Positions 43,904-52,799 are shown, numbered from the stretch's first letter. The stretch: 64,000 bases of DNA from JAYRZB01 sp041916675 (GCA_041916675.1 JAYRZB010000001.1:248001-312000), one strand, 5' to 3'. Made by a program: numbers and translations. The notes: generated by a model from the letters alone, not told the origin.

Positions 43904-44926
43904 ATGGATCTGGAACGCCGAGTGGACCGATACGAACGACTTGTCCGTGACACCCTGCTGAGCCGCATTACCGAGAGGAATGTGCGTCGGCATCTGGCGC
44001 GCTTGTCTCCACATCCCCCTGCCGTGCGGGTGGTCTTCGACCAGACTGGCATGATGCCCCGCGACCTGCTGCTGGAACGGCATGGCGACGGTTTTATCAT
44101 CCGCTATGACGTTGAGGCTTCGCCCTTCTTTGTGAGCTGCGCCCAGCACTTCGTGCGTGCGTATGTTTATTGGATGATGCAAGCGGACCCGAGCGTGACC
44201 AGCATCGCGCTGACGGGTGCAGATGGCGATGCGCCGAGCCTTGCCCGCTTCACGCCTTGCGCCAGCCGCCGGGAGCAGGTCGCCCTGCCCGACCCGCACT
44301 TTTTTGATTCCCGTGGCTATCGGACGCAGCGGGAGCTTGCAGCTGCGGGGCTGCCGTGGGCGGAGCGCTCGGATGCCCTTGTCTGGCGCGGCGGAGGAAA
44401 TGGCTCAGGGCGGCTCAGCTTTGAGCAGGCCGATCTCATGGACCCCACCGTGCTGGCCCGCCTGCGTATGGTCGGGCTGCTCAAGGACGCGCCGGGCGCG
44501 GACGCCAAGCTTGTTGAACTGCAGCAGGACAATGGCTCGTACCAAGCTGCGGCCCGCCGGCTTGGATATCTTGCAGATCGTATTGATCAGGAAACCTGGC
44601 TGACGCGGAAGTATGCCATCGATATCGATGGGACGGTCAACACCTGGGCGAACCTTTTGATCCGCATGCTCTATGGATGCTGCGTACTCAAGGTCCAGTC
44701 CCAGTTCGGGTTTCGCCAGTGGTACTATGATCGGCTCGTCCCCTATGAGCATTACATACCGGTCAAGGCTGATATGAGCGACCTGCTCGACCAATGGGAA
44801 TGGGCGAAGACAAACGATGGGCGCGCTGCTGAAATCGCGCGAAACGGCGCCAACCTGGCTCGAACCATCACCTTCGAACAGGCGGCGGCCGAGGCGGCGG
44901 CGCTGATCGAGGCCAACTGGCGCTGA
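43904..44926 (+). CDS. Glycosyltransferase family 90-like protein (LpsA/CAP10 type)
   Basis: A 340-residue protein. The C-terminal half carries the GT90 pattern: RKYAIDIDGTVNTWANLLIR, then YGCCVLKVQSQFGFRQWYYDRL, PYEHYIPVKADMSDL and a terminal helix with ARTITFEQAAAEAAALI. Members add sugars to LPS core or capsule in alphaproteobacteria (LpsA) and fungi (CAP10). No signal peptide is seen, fitting a cytoplasmic enzyme using nucleotide sugars. The start has no good ribosome site. No other LPS gene is adjacent. Confidence 0.82.
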   Translation: MDLERRVDRYERLVRDTLLSRITERNVRRHLARLSPHPPAVRVVFDQTGMMPRDLLLERHGDGFIIRYDVEASPFFVSCAQHFVRAYVYWMMQADPSVTSIALTGADGDAPSLARFTPCASRREQVALPDPHFFDSRGYRTQRELAAAGLPWAERSDALVWRGGGNGSGRLSFEQADLMDPTVLARLRMVGLLKDAPGADAKLVELQQDNGSYQAAARRLGYLADRIDQETWLTRKYAIDIDGTVNTWANLLIRMLYGCCVLKVQSQFGFRQWYYDRLVPYEHYIPVKADMSDLLDQWEWAKTNDGRAAEIARNGANLARTITFEQAAAEAAALIEANWR

Positions 44927-44957
44927 ATGTGGCCAACTGGTGGCACAATGCCCCGGT

Positions 44958-44979
44958 TTTCGGCCCTCCAGGGCCGAAA
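44958..44979 (+). terminator. Stem-loop after the GT90 gene
   Basis: TTTCGGCCC pairs perfectly with GGGCCGAAA around TCCA, 32 nt past the stop. No T-run follows, so termination is uncertain. A direct repeat GGCCAACTGG brackets the GT90 stop codon just upstream. Confidence 0.45.
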
Positions 44980-45106
44980 TGTGACGCCAGATGAACGCGC
45001 AATTAACTGGCCATTCCCAAGACGCATGCCTCAATTGCAATCAAATGACTGCTCATTTGGTGTGCAATTGCCTATATCGGGGGCATGAAATGAAGAGGAA
45101 AAGAAA

Positions 45107-45247
45107 ATGAACTTCCGCAAGACCATCGCCAAGTTTGCAGCCACCCAGCGCGCTATCCGCGAACTCAGCGCCCTTGATGACCGTCAGCTCAATGACCTGG
45201 GCATCAGCCGCGCAGACATCCGCGAAGCCGTGCTCGGCAAGCTCTAA
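45107..45247 (+). CDS. Small DUF1127 protein
   Basis: A 46-residue protein with the full short DUF1127 pattern: RAIRELSALDDRQLNDLGIS followed by RADIREAVLGK. A purine-rich AAGAGGAAAAG precedes the ATG. DUF1127 (YjiS-like) proteins in Agrobacterium and Sinorhizobium affect RNA turnover, phosphate and carbon metabolism. It is a single gene with a strong terminator. Its upstream region has an inverted repeat (CAAATGA/TCATTTG near 45035-45060). Confidence 0.85.
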   Translation: MNFRKTIAKFAATQRAIRELSALDDRQLNDLGISRADIREAVLGKL

Positions 45248-45274
45248 TAGAGCTGACGCAGACTAGAACCGAAG

Positions 45275-45300
45275 GGCGCCCATTGGGCGCCTTTTTGTTT
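45275..45300 (+). terminator. Rho-independent terminator of the DUF1127 gene
   Basis: GGCGCCC pairs with GGGCGCC around ATT and is followed by TTTTTGTTT. It is a textbook terminator, 28 nt past the stop. Confidence 0.88.
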
Positions 45301-45329
45301 CTTGGGTGCGGAGAATGTCACCCATCATA

Positions 45330-46844
45330 CTACCCGATGTCGAAGACGACACCCTGTGCCAAAGGCAGGGCGTGAGAGTAGTTCACCGTGTTGGTGGCCC
45401 GACGCATATAGGCCTTCCAGGCATCGGACCCGGACTCTCGCCCGCCGCCGGTTTCCTTCTCGCCGCCGAAGGCTCCGCCGACCTCAGCGCCCGACGTCCC
45501 GATGTTGACATTGGCAATGCCGCAATCAGAACCGCTGGCGGCAAGGAATGCTTCCGCCTCGCGCAGGTCGAGCGTGAAGATGGATGACGACAGGCCTGCG
45601 CCAACCGCATTGTGCAGGTCAATGGCGGTATCAAGCTCGCTGTAGCGCATGACATAGAGGATTGGCGCAAAGGTCTCGCGCAGGACGGGACCGGTCTGTG
45701 ACGGCATTTCGACCAGCGCAGGATGCACATAGTAGGCGGCATCGCCTTCTACGTTTGCCCGCCCACCCCCATGCACGATGCCCCCTGCAGCGCGGGCCTC
45801 GTCAAGCGACGCCTGCATGCCATCGAAGGCGCGCTTGTCGATCAATGGGCCAACAAGGGCAGATGATGTCAGCGGGTTGCCCACCGAGGCGCTGGCGAAG
45901 GCCTTTTTGAGCCGGGGCAGGAAGGCGTCGTAGATGCTGGCGTGAACAAACAGGCGTCGCATGGTGGTGCAGCGCTGTCCGGCCGTGCCCATGGCGCCGA
46001 AGGCGATGGCGCGCAGGGCAAGCTCGAGATCGGCACTCGGACAGACGATGCCGGCATTGTTGCCGCCAAGCTCGAGAATGGCCCGGGCAAACCGTTCGGC
46101 CAGCACCGGCGCCACGGCGCGGCCCATGCGGGTTGAACCGGTAGCAGACACAAGAGACACCCTGGGATTGCGCACCAGCGCATCACCGGCATCGGGCCCG
46201 CCAATGACCACCTCAACAAGGCCAGCGGGGGCATCGGCGCCGAAGCGGGCCACGGCACGCGCAAAGATGGCGGCGCAGGCGAGCGCTGTCAGGGGTGTCT
46301 TTTCGGATGGCTTCCAGACCACCGAATCTCCTGCGACCAGTGCCAGCGCAGCATTCCACGACCAGACGGCGACGGGGAAATTGAAGGCGGAGATGATGCC
46401 CACCACACCAAGCGGGTGCCAGGTTTCCATCATGCGGTGGCCCGGCCGTTCGGTGGCAATGGTCAACCCATAGAGCTGCCGGGAAAGGCCGACGGCAAAA
46501 TCGCAGATGTCGATCATCTCCTGGACCTCGCCCAGCCCCTCGGACCGCACCTTGCCTGCTTCAATACTGACAAGCAGCCCCAGGTCCTCCCTGGAGCGGC
46601 GCAATTCCTCACCCAGCAGCCGCACCAGTTCGCCCCGGCGCGGGGCGGGCACCAGGCGCCAGGCCTTGAATGCTTCGTGGGCGCGAGCGATGGCGGCGTC
46701 CATTTCGGCGCGGGTTGCAGCGGGGACGCGAGCAATCCGCTCGCCGGTCACCGGTGTATGAACATCGAGGTTGCCGCCGGTATAGGCAGTGTCAGCAACA
46801 CCAAGGCGCGCGAGAAGGTCAGCAGTCTGGCTGGCAATTGTCAT
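45330..46844 (-). CDS. amaB: ALDH7-type aldehyde dehydrogenase (aminoadipate-semialdehyde/P6C dehydrogenase)
   Basis: NAD(P)-dependent aldehyde dehydrogenase, 504 residues. The nucleotide site shows WKPSEKTPLTA and SATGSTRMG. Catalytic Glu is in LELGGNNAGIV (near 257) and catalytic Cys in AGQRCTTMRR (near 292). The closing GGAFGGEKETGGGRESGSDAWKAY matches antiquitin/ALDH7 and bacterial AmaB, which oxidise alpha-aminoadipate semialdehyde to 2-aminoadipate. Its place behind HglS and a lysine-dehydrogenase family gene supports this over other ALDH roles. The start ATG at 46844 has no clear ribosome site and may rely on coupling, 14 nt after the HglS stop. Confidence 0.88.
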   Translation of the reverse strand: MTIASQTADLLARLGVADTAYTGGNLDVHTPVTGERIARVPAATRAEMDAAIARAHEAFKAWRLVPAPRRGELVRLLGEELRRSREDLGLLVSIEAGKVRSEGLGEVQEMIDICDFAVGLSRQLYGLTIATERPGHRMMETWHPLGVVGIISAFNFPVAVWSWNAALALVAGDSVVWKPSEKTPLTALACAAIFARAVARFGADAPAGLVEVVIGGPDAGDALVRNPRVSLVSATGSTRMGRAVAPVLAERFARAILELGGNNAGIVCPSADLELALRAIAFGAMGTAGQRCTTMRRLFVHASIYDAFLPRLKKAFASASVGNPLTSSALVGPLIDKRAFDGMQASLDEARAAGGIVHGGGRANVEGDAAYYVHPALVEMPSQTGPVLRETFAPILYVMRYSELDTAIDLHNAVGAGLSSSIFTLDLREAEAFLAASGSDCGIANVNIGTSGAEVGGAFGGEKETGGGRESGSDAWKAYMRRATNTVNYSHALPLAQGVVFDIG

Positions 46845-46858
46845 GAGGATAAATCCAT

Positions 46859-48265
46859 TTAGGCGTGAACGGCCTGGGGTCTGAGCGCATGCAGGCAAGC
46901 ATCAATCGATGCCTGTTGAATGCTGGAATAGTGGGCAAATTCATTGAGGACCGTGGCACCGAGCGCTTCTTCAAACGCCGCCTGGCTGGGACTGGCGCCG
47001 AACTGCTGGGCGGCGTGGTCGCCAAGGTTGGACTGGAATATTCCGGCGGCACTGACCGGGAGGAAGTCTTCATAGACAATGGGGTCGGCCTGCACAAAGC
47101 CAGCATCGACCAGATCTGAAATGCTCCCATCGGCGCCACCCATTGCGATCTGGTGCCGCCCCACGCCGGTGAGGGAATAAGTGAAATAGCCGAGACCTGC
47201 TTTCCGGATCGCCGCCCAGTCATCGGGGAACGCCGCAAAGACGCGACTGAGCGCTTGTTCATAGCTCTCAGCATTTCTGCCGTCGGCGGCGGGTCGGACG
47301 TCGGTGCGCACGCTGTCGAGAAGGCGATCGTACAGCGCCCTGCCCTGCGGCGTGAGCGCGAGCCCGCGCTGCTCGATCTCGCCAAAGCGCGCTGTATGAC
47401 TGCCGGCATGCCATTCGCCTTTTGGCCCCCGGAATGAAACCGCCTCTTCAAGCGCCTTGAATGACGTCTGGCGAAGCAGGATCGGGCAGTTCCGGGTTGG
47501 TGGCCCCTCGATGACAGCCTTGGCCGCTATGCCCCGACCGGGCATCAGGGCCTGCACGGCATCGATATCGAGCGTCCGGGGTGTGAGATGGTTGATGTGC
47601 GGGCCGCGGAACGAAACCACATCGGCAATCAGCCGGTGGGCCTCGTGCAGCCGATTGTAAAGATCGGCGCTGACCAATGCCTTGTCGTGCCAGCGGAAGG
47701 TTTCGAGCACTTCGGCAACGAAACACTCGGCGTCATCCTGATCGAGCCCGCCCTCGCGTTCGGCCTTGTCGACGAGCATGAGTGCGCCGGGCGTGAAAAT
47801 TGTCCGGGCCGCGAGAACCCGCTCGGCTTCGGCTGCCAGGTCGCGATCCTCGACCAGATCGAGGCGCAGCAGCGAGGTGAACACGCGGAACGGGTTGCGG
47901 CTCAACGCTGCGGCATCAACCGGACGGAATGCGGTTGAATGCACGGGGATGCCCGCAACACTGAGATCGTAATACCCGACCGGAAACATGCCCATGATGG
48001 CAAAGACCCGGCGGATCATCGCCAGCTCCGCTGCGGTTCCGAGCCTGATTGCACCGTGCCGCTCATCGGAAATCCGCGACAGGGAATCGGTGCGCTCCAG
48101 ATCGGCCTTCAGCCCCGGATCTGCCCTGAGAACCCGGGCATTTACCTCGGCGACAAGCTCCATCAGCGTGCCATAAGCTGGCACTTCCGTGCGATACATA
48201 TGCGACATGGCCTTGGAAAAGGCATCGCGGATCGTGTCGCTCGACACGAATGCATGTTGGCTCAT
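46859..48265 (-). CDS. hglS: 2-oxoadipate dioxygenase/decarboxylase (DUF1338)
   Basis: Fe(II)-dependent enzyme of the YdcJ/DUF1338 family that converts 2-oxoadipate to D-2-hydroxyglutarate in lysine catabolism. The 468-residue protein carries the expected residues: DERHGAIRLG gives His70 and Arg74, and GPHINHLTPR gives His226. A glutamate in RFGEIEQRG (about residue 296) fits the third metal ligand. These positions match those I recall for Pseudomonas putida HglS. ATG at 48265 has GGGAGG 8 nt upstream, and counting from it gives the matching numbers. It lies between the dehydrogenase and ALDH genes. Confidence 0.9.
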   Translation of the reverse strand: MSQHAFVSSDTIRDAFSKAMSHMYRTEVPAYGTLMELVAEVNARVLRADPGLKADLERTDSLSRISDERHGAIRLGTAAELAMIRRVFAIMGMFPVGYYDLSVAGIPVHSTAFRPVDAAALSRNPFRVFTSLLRLDLVEDRDLAAEAERVLAARTIFTPGALMLVDKAEREGGLDQDDAECFVAEVLETFRWHDKALVSADLYNRLHEAHRLIADVVSFRGPHINHLTPRTLDIDAVQALMPGRGIAAKAVIEGPPTRNCPILLRQTSFKALEEAVSFRGPKGEWHAGSHTARFGEIEQRGLALTPQGRALYDRLLDSVRTDVRPAADGRNAESYEQALSRVFAAFPDDWAAIRKAGLGYFTYSLTGVGRHQIAMGGADGSISDLVDAGFVQADPIVYEDFLPVSAAGIFQSNLGDHAAQQFGASPSQAAFEEALGATVLNEFAHYSSIQQASIDACLHALRPQAVHA

Positions 48266-48326
48266 GCAGGATCCTCCCGGACGTTGCTCGGAGATTACTG
48301 CGGTTCCGGTCCGCAAGACAGAGATT

Positions 48327-49439
48327 TCAGGCCGCGTGCGTCACCATGCCGGGGGCAGAACCATCCTGCGCGTAAACTTTGCCGAACCGATTGGCGAGGA
48401 AGTGATCAAGGCCGATATCTTCCTGCAACACAAGTCCGCGGGATGGCAGCGCACCTTCGACGATCAGGTCGAGCACAGCGCAGATGCTGGAGGCGGTGGT
48501 CAGCTTGATGGCGCTCATGATGCGGCCATTGATCTGCGCCGGGTATATCTTGTGCGCATAGGTTTCCTGCATCAGCCGCCCGGCCTGAAGCCCGGTGGCC
48601 GTGACGAAAACGATGACCACATCCTGATCGGTCATGGGTACGGCATATTCGAGGATATCCTTGAGCAGATCGCGCCGCTCGCGGAGCCGCAGGTCATCCA
48701 GCAGCGTTTTCATCAGGGCCGCGTGGCCGGGATAGCGGATGGTGCGATAATTGAGGTTGCGGACCTTGCCATCAAAAGTCGCACACAGGCTTCCCAGACC
48801 ACCTGAGGTATTGAACGCCTCATAACGTTCGCCCTGCAGGGAAAACTGCTCCAGCTCTTCGAGCGCGGGCACCGACCGCAGGGTGCCGTTGACGATGGCG
48901 TCGCAGGGTTCGCAATACTCGTTGATCACCCCATCGGTCGACCAGGTGAGGTTATAGTTGAGGCCGTTCGACGGGTATTGCGGCAGAGCGCCAACCCGCA
49001 ACCGCAGATCGTGGAGCGCTTCGAATTTGCGCGCCAGATCGGTGGCCACAATGGTGATGAAGCCGGGGGCCAGTCCGCACTGCGGTACGAAGGCCGATTT
49101 TGCCTGCTGAGCCAGCCCGGTGACGATTCTGGTGGCCGCCACATCTTCCGTCAGGTCCAGGTAGTGGATGCCTGCGCTGGCGGCGGCAGTGGCGACGTAG
49201 CCGGTGATCTGGAAAGGGCCGGCGTTCAGGACGGCGAACTTGCCTGCGAACAAAGCTGCAAGCGCTGCGGCATCAGCCACGTCTACCTGCGCAACGGCGA
49301 TATTTCTGGCGGCAGGCACGGTTGCAAGCTGCGCCAGGTCCCGATCGGCTACGGTGACGTGATAGTCGCCGGTGACTGCCAAAAGGTCGGCAATTGACGT
49401 GCCAATCTTGCCCGCACCGATAACGACGATGTTTTTCAT
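48327..49439 (-). CDS. Saccharopine dehydrogenase family protein (probable lysine 6-dehydrogenase)
   Basis: A 370-residue NAD(P)-dependent oxidoreductase. The Rossmann loop is VVIGAGKIGTSIADLL at the N-terminus, followed by VLNAGPFQITGYVATAAASAGIHYLDLTED and FVPQCGLAPGF, typical of saccharopine reductase/lysine 6-dehydrogenase. In this gene cluster it would make aminoadipate semialdehyde from lysine or saccharopine. The single-domain length fits lysine 6-dehydrogenase as well as saccharopine dehydrogenase; no lysine-ketoglutarate reductase gene is nearby, which favours the former. GGTGGAGGGG precedes the ATG at 49439. It is first in the operon, opposite the Lrp gene. Confidence 0.85.
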   Translation of the reverse strand: MKNIVVIGAGKIGTSIADLLAVTGDYHVTVADRDLAQLATVPAARNIAVAQVDVADAAALAALFAGKFAVLNAGPFQITGYVATAAASAGIHYLDLTEDVAATRIVTGLAQQAKSAFVPQCGLAPGFITIVATDLARKFEALHDLRLRVGALPQYPSNGLNYNLTWSTDGVINEYCEPCDAIVNGTLRSVPALEELEQFSLQGERYEAFNTSGGLGSLCATFDGKVRNLNYRTIRYPGHAALMKTLLDDLRLRERRDLLKDILEYAVPMTDQDVVIVFVTATGLQAGRLMQETYAHKIYPAQINGRIMSAIKLTTASSICAVLDLIVEGALPSRGLVLQEDIGLDHFLANRFGKVYAQDGSAPGMVTHAA

Positions 49440-49551
49440 GGTCCCCTCCACCTTGAAACTTCATACTTGTTTCGTTCGTTGGCGGGCGGTAGCGTAGTTT
49501 TGTACGTTTCTCCTATTCGTTTTAGGCATTCTGCCAAGCAGGAAATGCAAT

Positions 49552-49983
49552 ATGACGATAAATGACGGCGATAAGCAACTTCTTGACCTGCTGCGCGAAA
49601 ACGCCCGCACGCCAGTTGCGGAGCTTGCCCGGCTTACCGGTGTTTCGCGCACCACGGTGCAGGCGCGCATTGACCGGCTGGAAGCGAGCGGCGTGATTGA
49701 TGGCTACACCGTAAGGCTTGGGGCAGCATACGCCCAGGCGCAGGTGCGGGCACAAGTCATGGTGAAAGTATCGCCCAAACAGTCGCGGCGCGTTGAGGGA
49801 GGTTTGACGACCATTCCCGATGTGACGGTGGTTTATTCGGTCTCTGGGGCGTTTGACCTGATCGTGTTCGTTGCCTGCGAAAGCGTTGAACTGCTCGACC
49901 GGACCATTGATGCCATCGGGGCGCTGGATGGGGTGGAACGCACTGAAAGTTCAATACTTCTGGCGACCAAGCTGCAGCGCTAG
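49552..49983 (+). CDS. Lrp/AsnC family regulator of the lysine cassette
   Basis: A 143-residue protein. The N-terminal HTH (DKQLLDLLRENARTPVAELA, then TGVSRTTVQARIDRLEASGVI) is followed by the RAM effector domain with YSVSGAFDLIVFVACES. Such regulators often sense an amino acid and act on the divergent operon. AGGAAA lies upstream. Only 112 nt separate it from the lysine-dehydrogenase gene, so lysine or an intermediate is a plausible ligand. Confidence 0.92.
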   Translation: MTINDGDKQLLDLLRENARTPVAELARLTGVSRTTVQARIDRLEASGVIDGYTVRLGAAYAQAQVRAQVMVKVSPKQSRRVEGGLTTIPDVTVVYSVSGAFDLIVFVACESVELLDRTIDAIGALDGVERTESSILLATKLQR

Positions 49984-50192
49984 CAGCCCTTGTATCGCGC
50001 GGCTGCGCTGAGAATGTGAGCGTTGCGTCGGTGTGACACGAAACGGATAGCGGATCGCGTGAGTGTTCGGCCCGTCAGAGCGTTAGCCCTTGGCAAACCT
50101 CGACTTTCTGCCTGTCGATTTTCGGATTTGAGCAGAGTTTTGACCTTAGCGAACGGCCGTTGCCAAAGATCGAACGTTAGTGATCAGTTAGT

Positions 50193-52082
50193 TCAAGCAG
50201 CCGGCATACGCGATTGCTGGCGCTTGCTCCACCCCGCGACACGATCCCGGCCAGCATCTTTGGCCTGATAGAGGGCTGCGTCGGCGCGTGAAACCAGTTC
50301 AAGCGCGGATCGGGCGGTGTCGGCATCGGCGTAGCTGGCGATGCCGAGGCTGACGGTGACGATACCCTTCTCGCTGCCCTGATGTTCGAGGGTGAGGTCG
50401 CGGATGGATTTGCGGATGCGTTCGGCGAGGCGATAGGCACCATCCTCGCCGGTATCGGGCAGGACGATGCAGATTTCCTCACCACCGTACCGCACCACAG
50501 AGTCGGCGGGACTGCGCACCTGTTGCTGGACGGTGCGGGCGACACGCTGCAGGCACGCATCGCCTGCCGGATGGCCATAGTGATCGTTGTAGGTCTTGAA
50601 GCGGTCGATATCGAGCATGATCAGGCTGAGCGGCGCCCGGATGCGCTCGGTGCGGCTCAATTCGGCAACCAGCAGTTCATCGAAGGCCCGGCGGTTGAGC
50701 AGGCCGGTGAGGCCATCGGTGCGGGCAAGGAGCTTGAGCTGCTCGGTGAGTTTGTACATCTCGCGCTCGGCCGACTTGATAGTCGAAATATCCGAGATCA
50801 CGACCATTGCGCGCTCGCCCGAAACCGCCTTTGTGCGGACGTGCAGCCAGTGCCCGTTGAACAGATGCACTTCTTCGTCCGCACTGGACCGCAGCGACTG
50901 CATCACATTGCCGATCCACTCATCGACCCCGTTCGGATCGATATCGATCTGCTCCCCGCGCTCATATGACTCGCGAAGAATGGTGGCGAGATTGACGCCG
51001 GGGACGCGCAGTTCCGATGTGCGGGTGAACAGGGCGGGGTATTGATCGTTGCAGAAAAGCAAAGTGCCGTCCTGCTGGAAAAGAGCCAGGCCGTCGGACA
51101 TTTCGGTGAGGACGAAATCGAGCAGGTCGCGGTTCTCGAGCAGTTCCTTTTCCAGCGCTTTGCGTTCGGTGACGTCGCGGGTGACACCGGCGAGCCCGAT
51201 GACCTTGCCGTCTCCGTTGCGCAGCGGCACCTTGGAGGTTGAAAACCAGCGCAGGCTGCCAGTGGCATCGGGCAGCTGTTCTTCAAAATCATGCATCGCC
51301 TGTCCGGTCTGCATGATCTGCTGCTCGACATTGAGCAGTTCATTGGCCCTGGCAGACGGAGCAATCTCATGGTCGGTCAGGCCTGTCAGGGCGCTGACGC
51401 TGTCAAAACCATGGTAGTTGGCAACCGCCTGATTGGCGGTGACGAAGCGGCTTTGGCGATCTTTCACATAAAGGTAGTCAGGCGCCTGGGACAGGCTGGC
51501 AGCGATGAGCCTGGCGGCTTCCTCGCGCCTGCGGGCCTGCACAATCAGCAATACCGAAAGCAGGGAAGCGAGGAAACTCAGGCCCACGAGGCCGGGACCG
51601 TAGTTCGCCAGCGCATGCAACCGCAAGTCTTCCGCAACAGTGGCCAGCCCGATAAACGGCACGATGGACGCAGCGCCTGCAAAGAGGACCGAAAGACCCG
51701 TACCGGGAAGCTGATTGCGCCGTGCCAGATAGAAGGCTGCGCCGATGGCCATGGTGAGCCCAATGCCAACAGTGCCGCTCCAGATCCCTGCCCCACCAAG
51801 CCAGAATCGATAGGCAATGGCGGCGGCACCAGCGACGAGCGCGGCCACCGGGCCGCCGATAAAGCCCGCGACCGCGATCAGCGAACAGCGCAAGTCAATC
51901 AGTATGCCGGGTTGGAACTGAATCGCCAGCGCCATCGAAGCCACGGCCCCGAGGCCCATGACAGCGCCGAAAATCAGGTTGCGCTCGAAACTGGGCCGGG
52001 CAAGGAGGCGATCCTGCACGTGGGCCCAAAGGGATATGAACAGGCCCACTATTGCGAAGTTTGCAATCAGTTGTTGCCACAC
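50193..52082 (-). CDS. Membrane-anchored PAS-PAS-GGDEF diguanylate cyclase
   Basis: A 629-residue protein. A 5TM-type receptor region of the LYT family is seen at about 1-185 (IDLRCSLIAVAGFIGGPVAAL; AAAIAYRFWLGGAGIWSGT). Two PAS domains follow, the first with APDYLYVKDRQSRFVTANQAV, the second starting near ENRDLLDFVLTEMSDGL. The GGDEF domain closes the protein; its signature is GGEEI near residue 535 instead of GGDEF or GGEEF. Asp-to-Glu is common in active cyclases, but Ile at the last place is less usual. The start appears to be GTG at 52082. No RxxD inhibitory site was located with confidence. Confidence 0.9.
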   Translation of the reverse strand: MWQQLIANFAIVGLFISLWAHVQDRLLARPSFERNLIFGAVMGLGAVASMALAIQFQPGILIDLRCSLIAVAGFIGGPVAALVAGAAAIAYRFWLGGAGIWSGTVGIGLTMAIGAAFYLARRNQLPGTGLSVLFAGAASIVPFIGLATVAEDLRLHALANYGPGLVGLSFLASLLSVLLIVQARRREEAARLIAASLSQAPDYLYVKDRQSRFVTANQAVANYHGFDSVSALTGLTDHEIAPSARANELLNVEQQIMQTGQAMHDFEEQLPDATGSLRWFSTSKVPLRNGDGKVIGLAGVTRDVTERKALEKELLENRDLLDFVLTEMSDGLALFQQDGTLLFCNDQYPALFTRTSELRVPGVNLATILRESYERGEQIDIDPNGVDEWIGNVMQSLRSSADEEVHLFNGHWLHVRTKAVSGERAMVVISDISTIKSAEREMYKLTEQLKLLARTDGLTGLLNRRAFDELLVAELSRTERIRAPLSLIMLDIDRFKTYNDHYGHPAGDACLQRVARTVQQQVRSPADSVVRYGGEEICIVLPDTGEDGAYRLAERIRKSIRDLTLEHQGSEKGIVTVSLGIASYADADTARSALELVSRADAALYQAKDAGRDRVAGWSKRQQSRMPAA

Positions 52083-52259
52083 GAACGGCCTTGCTCCGCG
52101 AGAGCTTACTGAGCCCCCGTTGTCAGGACGTAGTCTAGCAATGGACCTCGATCCGATCCGTTAACGCGGGGGCGAAAAAACCAGCAAACCCCTGCCTGGC
52201 CTTGCCCAAATCACTAACACGCGTCAGGTTAGGCAATCAGACCCGGAGGGGTAATTGGC

Positions 52260-52790
52260 ATGGCCAGAATTGTGTTTGGAATGAATGTGTCGCTGGACGG
52301 CTATGTCGACCATGACAGGATGTCGACGGGGCCCGAACTGTTCAAGCACTGGACCGAGCATGTCGGCGGCCTGACCGGGAGCGTTTATGGGCGCGGGATC
52401 TATGAGCTTATGCGCATCTGGGATGAGGACCGACCGGACTGGAGCCCGGCGCACCGGGAATTTGCCATGGCATGGCGGCGGCTGCCGAAATGGGTGGTGT
52501 CGCGCACGCTGACCAGCGTGGGCCCCAATGCAACGCTGGTGAGCGGCGATGTTGGAGCGCTGGTGCGTGAGCTGAAGGGCACCAGGAGCGGGGATATCAC
52601 CGTTTCCGGGCCTGTGCTGGCGCAGGCGCTGACCGAGCTTGGGCTGATTGACGAGTACCGGCTTTATTTCATCCCCGCGGTGCTGGGGAGCGGAAGGCCG
52701 TTTTTCGTGGGACCGCGGCCGCCGTTGCGACTGGTGGGGGCGGACCGGTTTGATGAGGATGTGATCCGGCTCACCTACGTTCCGGCCTAA
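52260..52790 (+). CDS. Dihydrofolate reductase/RibD C-terminal family reductase
   Basis: A 176-residue NADPH-dependent reductase-like protein of the RibD_C/DHFR fold. It starts ARIVFGMNVSLDGYVDHD, with GSVYGRGIYELM and ITVSGPVLAQALTELGLIDEYRL, the family core. Stand-alone members often have unknown substrates. GGAGGGG lies 8 nt upstream. It is convergent with the liv-type operon. Confidence 0.85.
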   Translation: MARIVFGMNVSLDGYVDHDRMSTGPELFKHWTEHVGGLTGSVYGRGIYELMRIWDEDRPDWSPAHREFAMAWRRLPKWVVSRTLTSVGPNATLVSGDVGALVRELKGTRSGDITVSGPVLAQALTELGLIDEYRLYFIPAVLGSGRPFFVGPRPPLRLVGADRFDEDVIRLTYVPA

Positions 52791-52799
52791 GAGCCGAAA

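Noticed and set aside
44927..44950. Direct repeat GGCCAACTGG at the GT90 stop as a CRISPR-like or mobile repeat
   Set aside because: There are only two copies 19 nt apart, without further units or spacers, so it is probably a local duplication.
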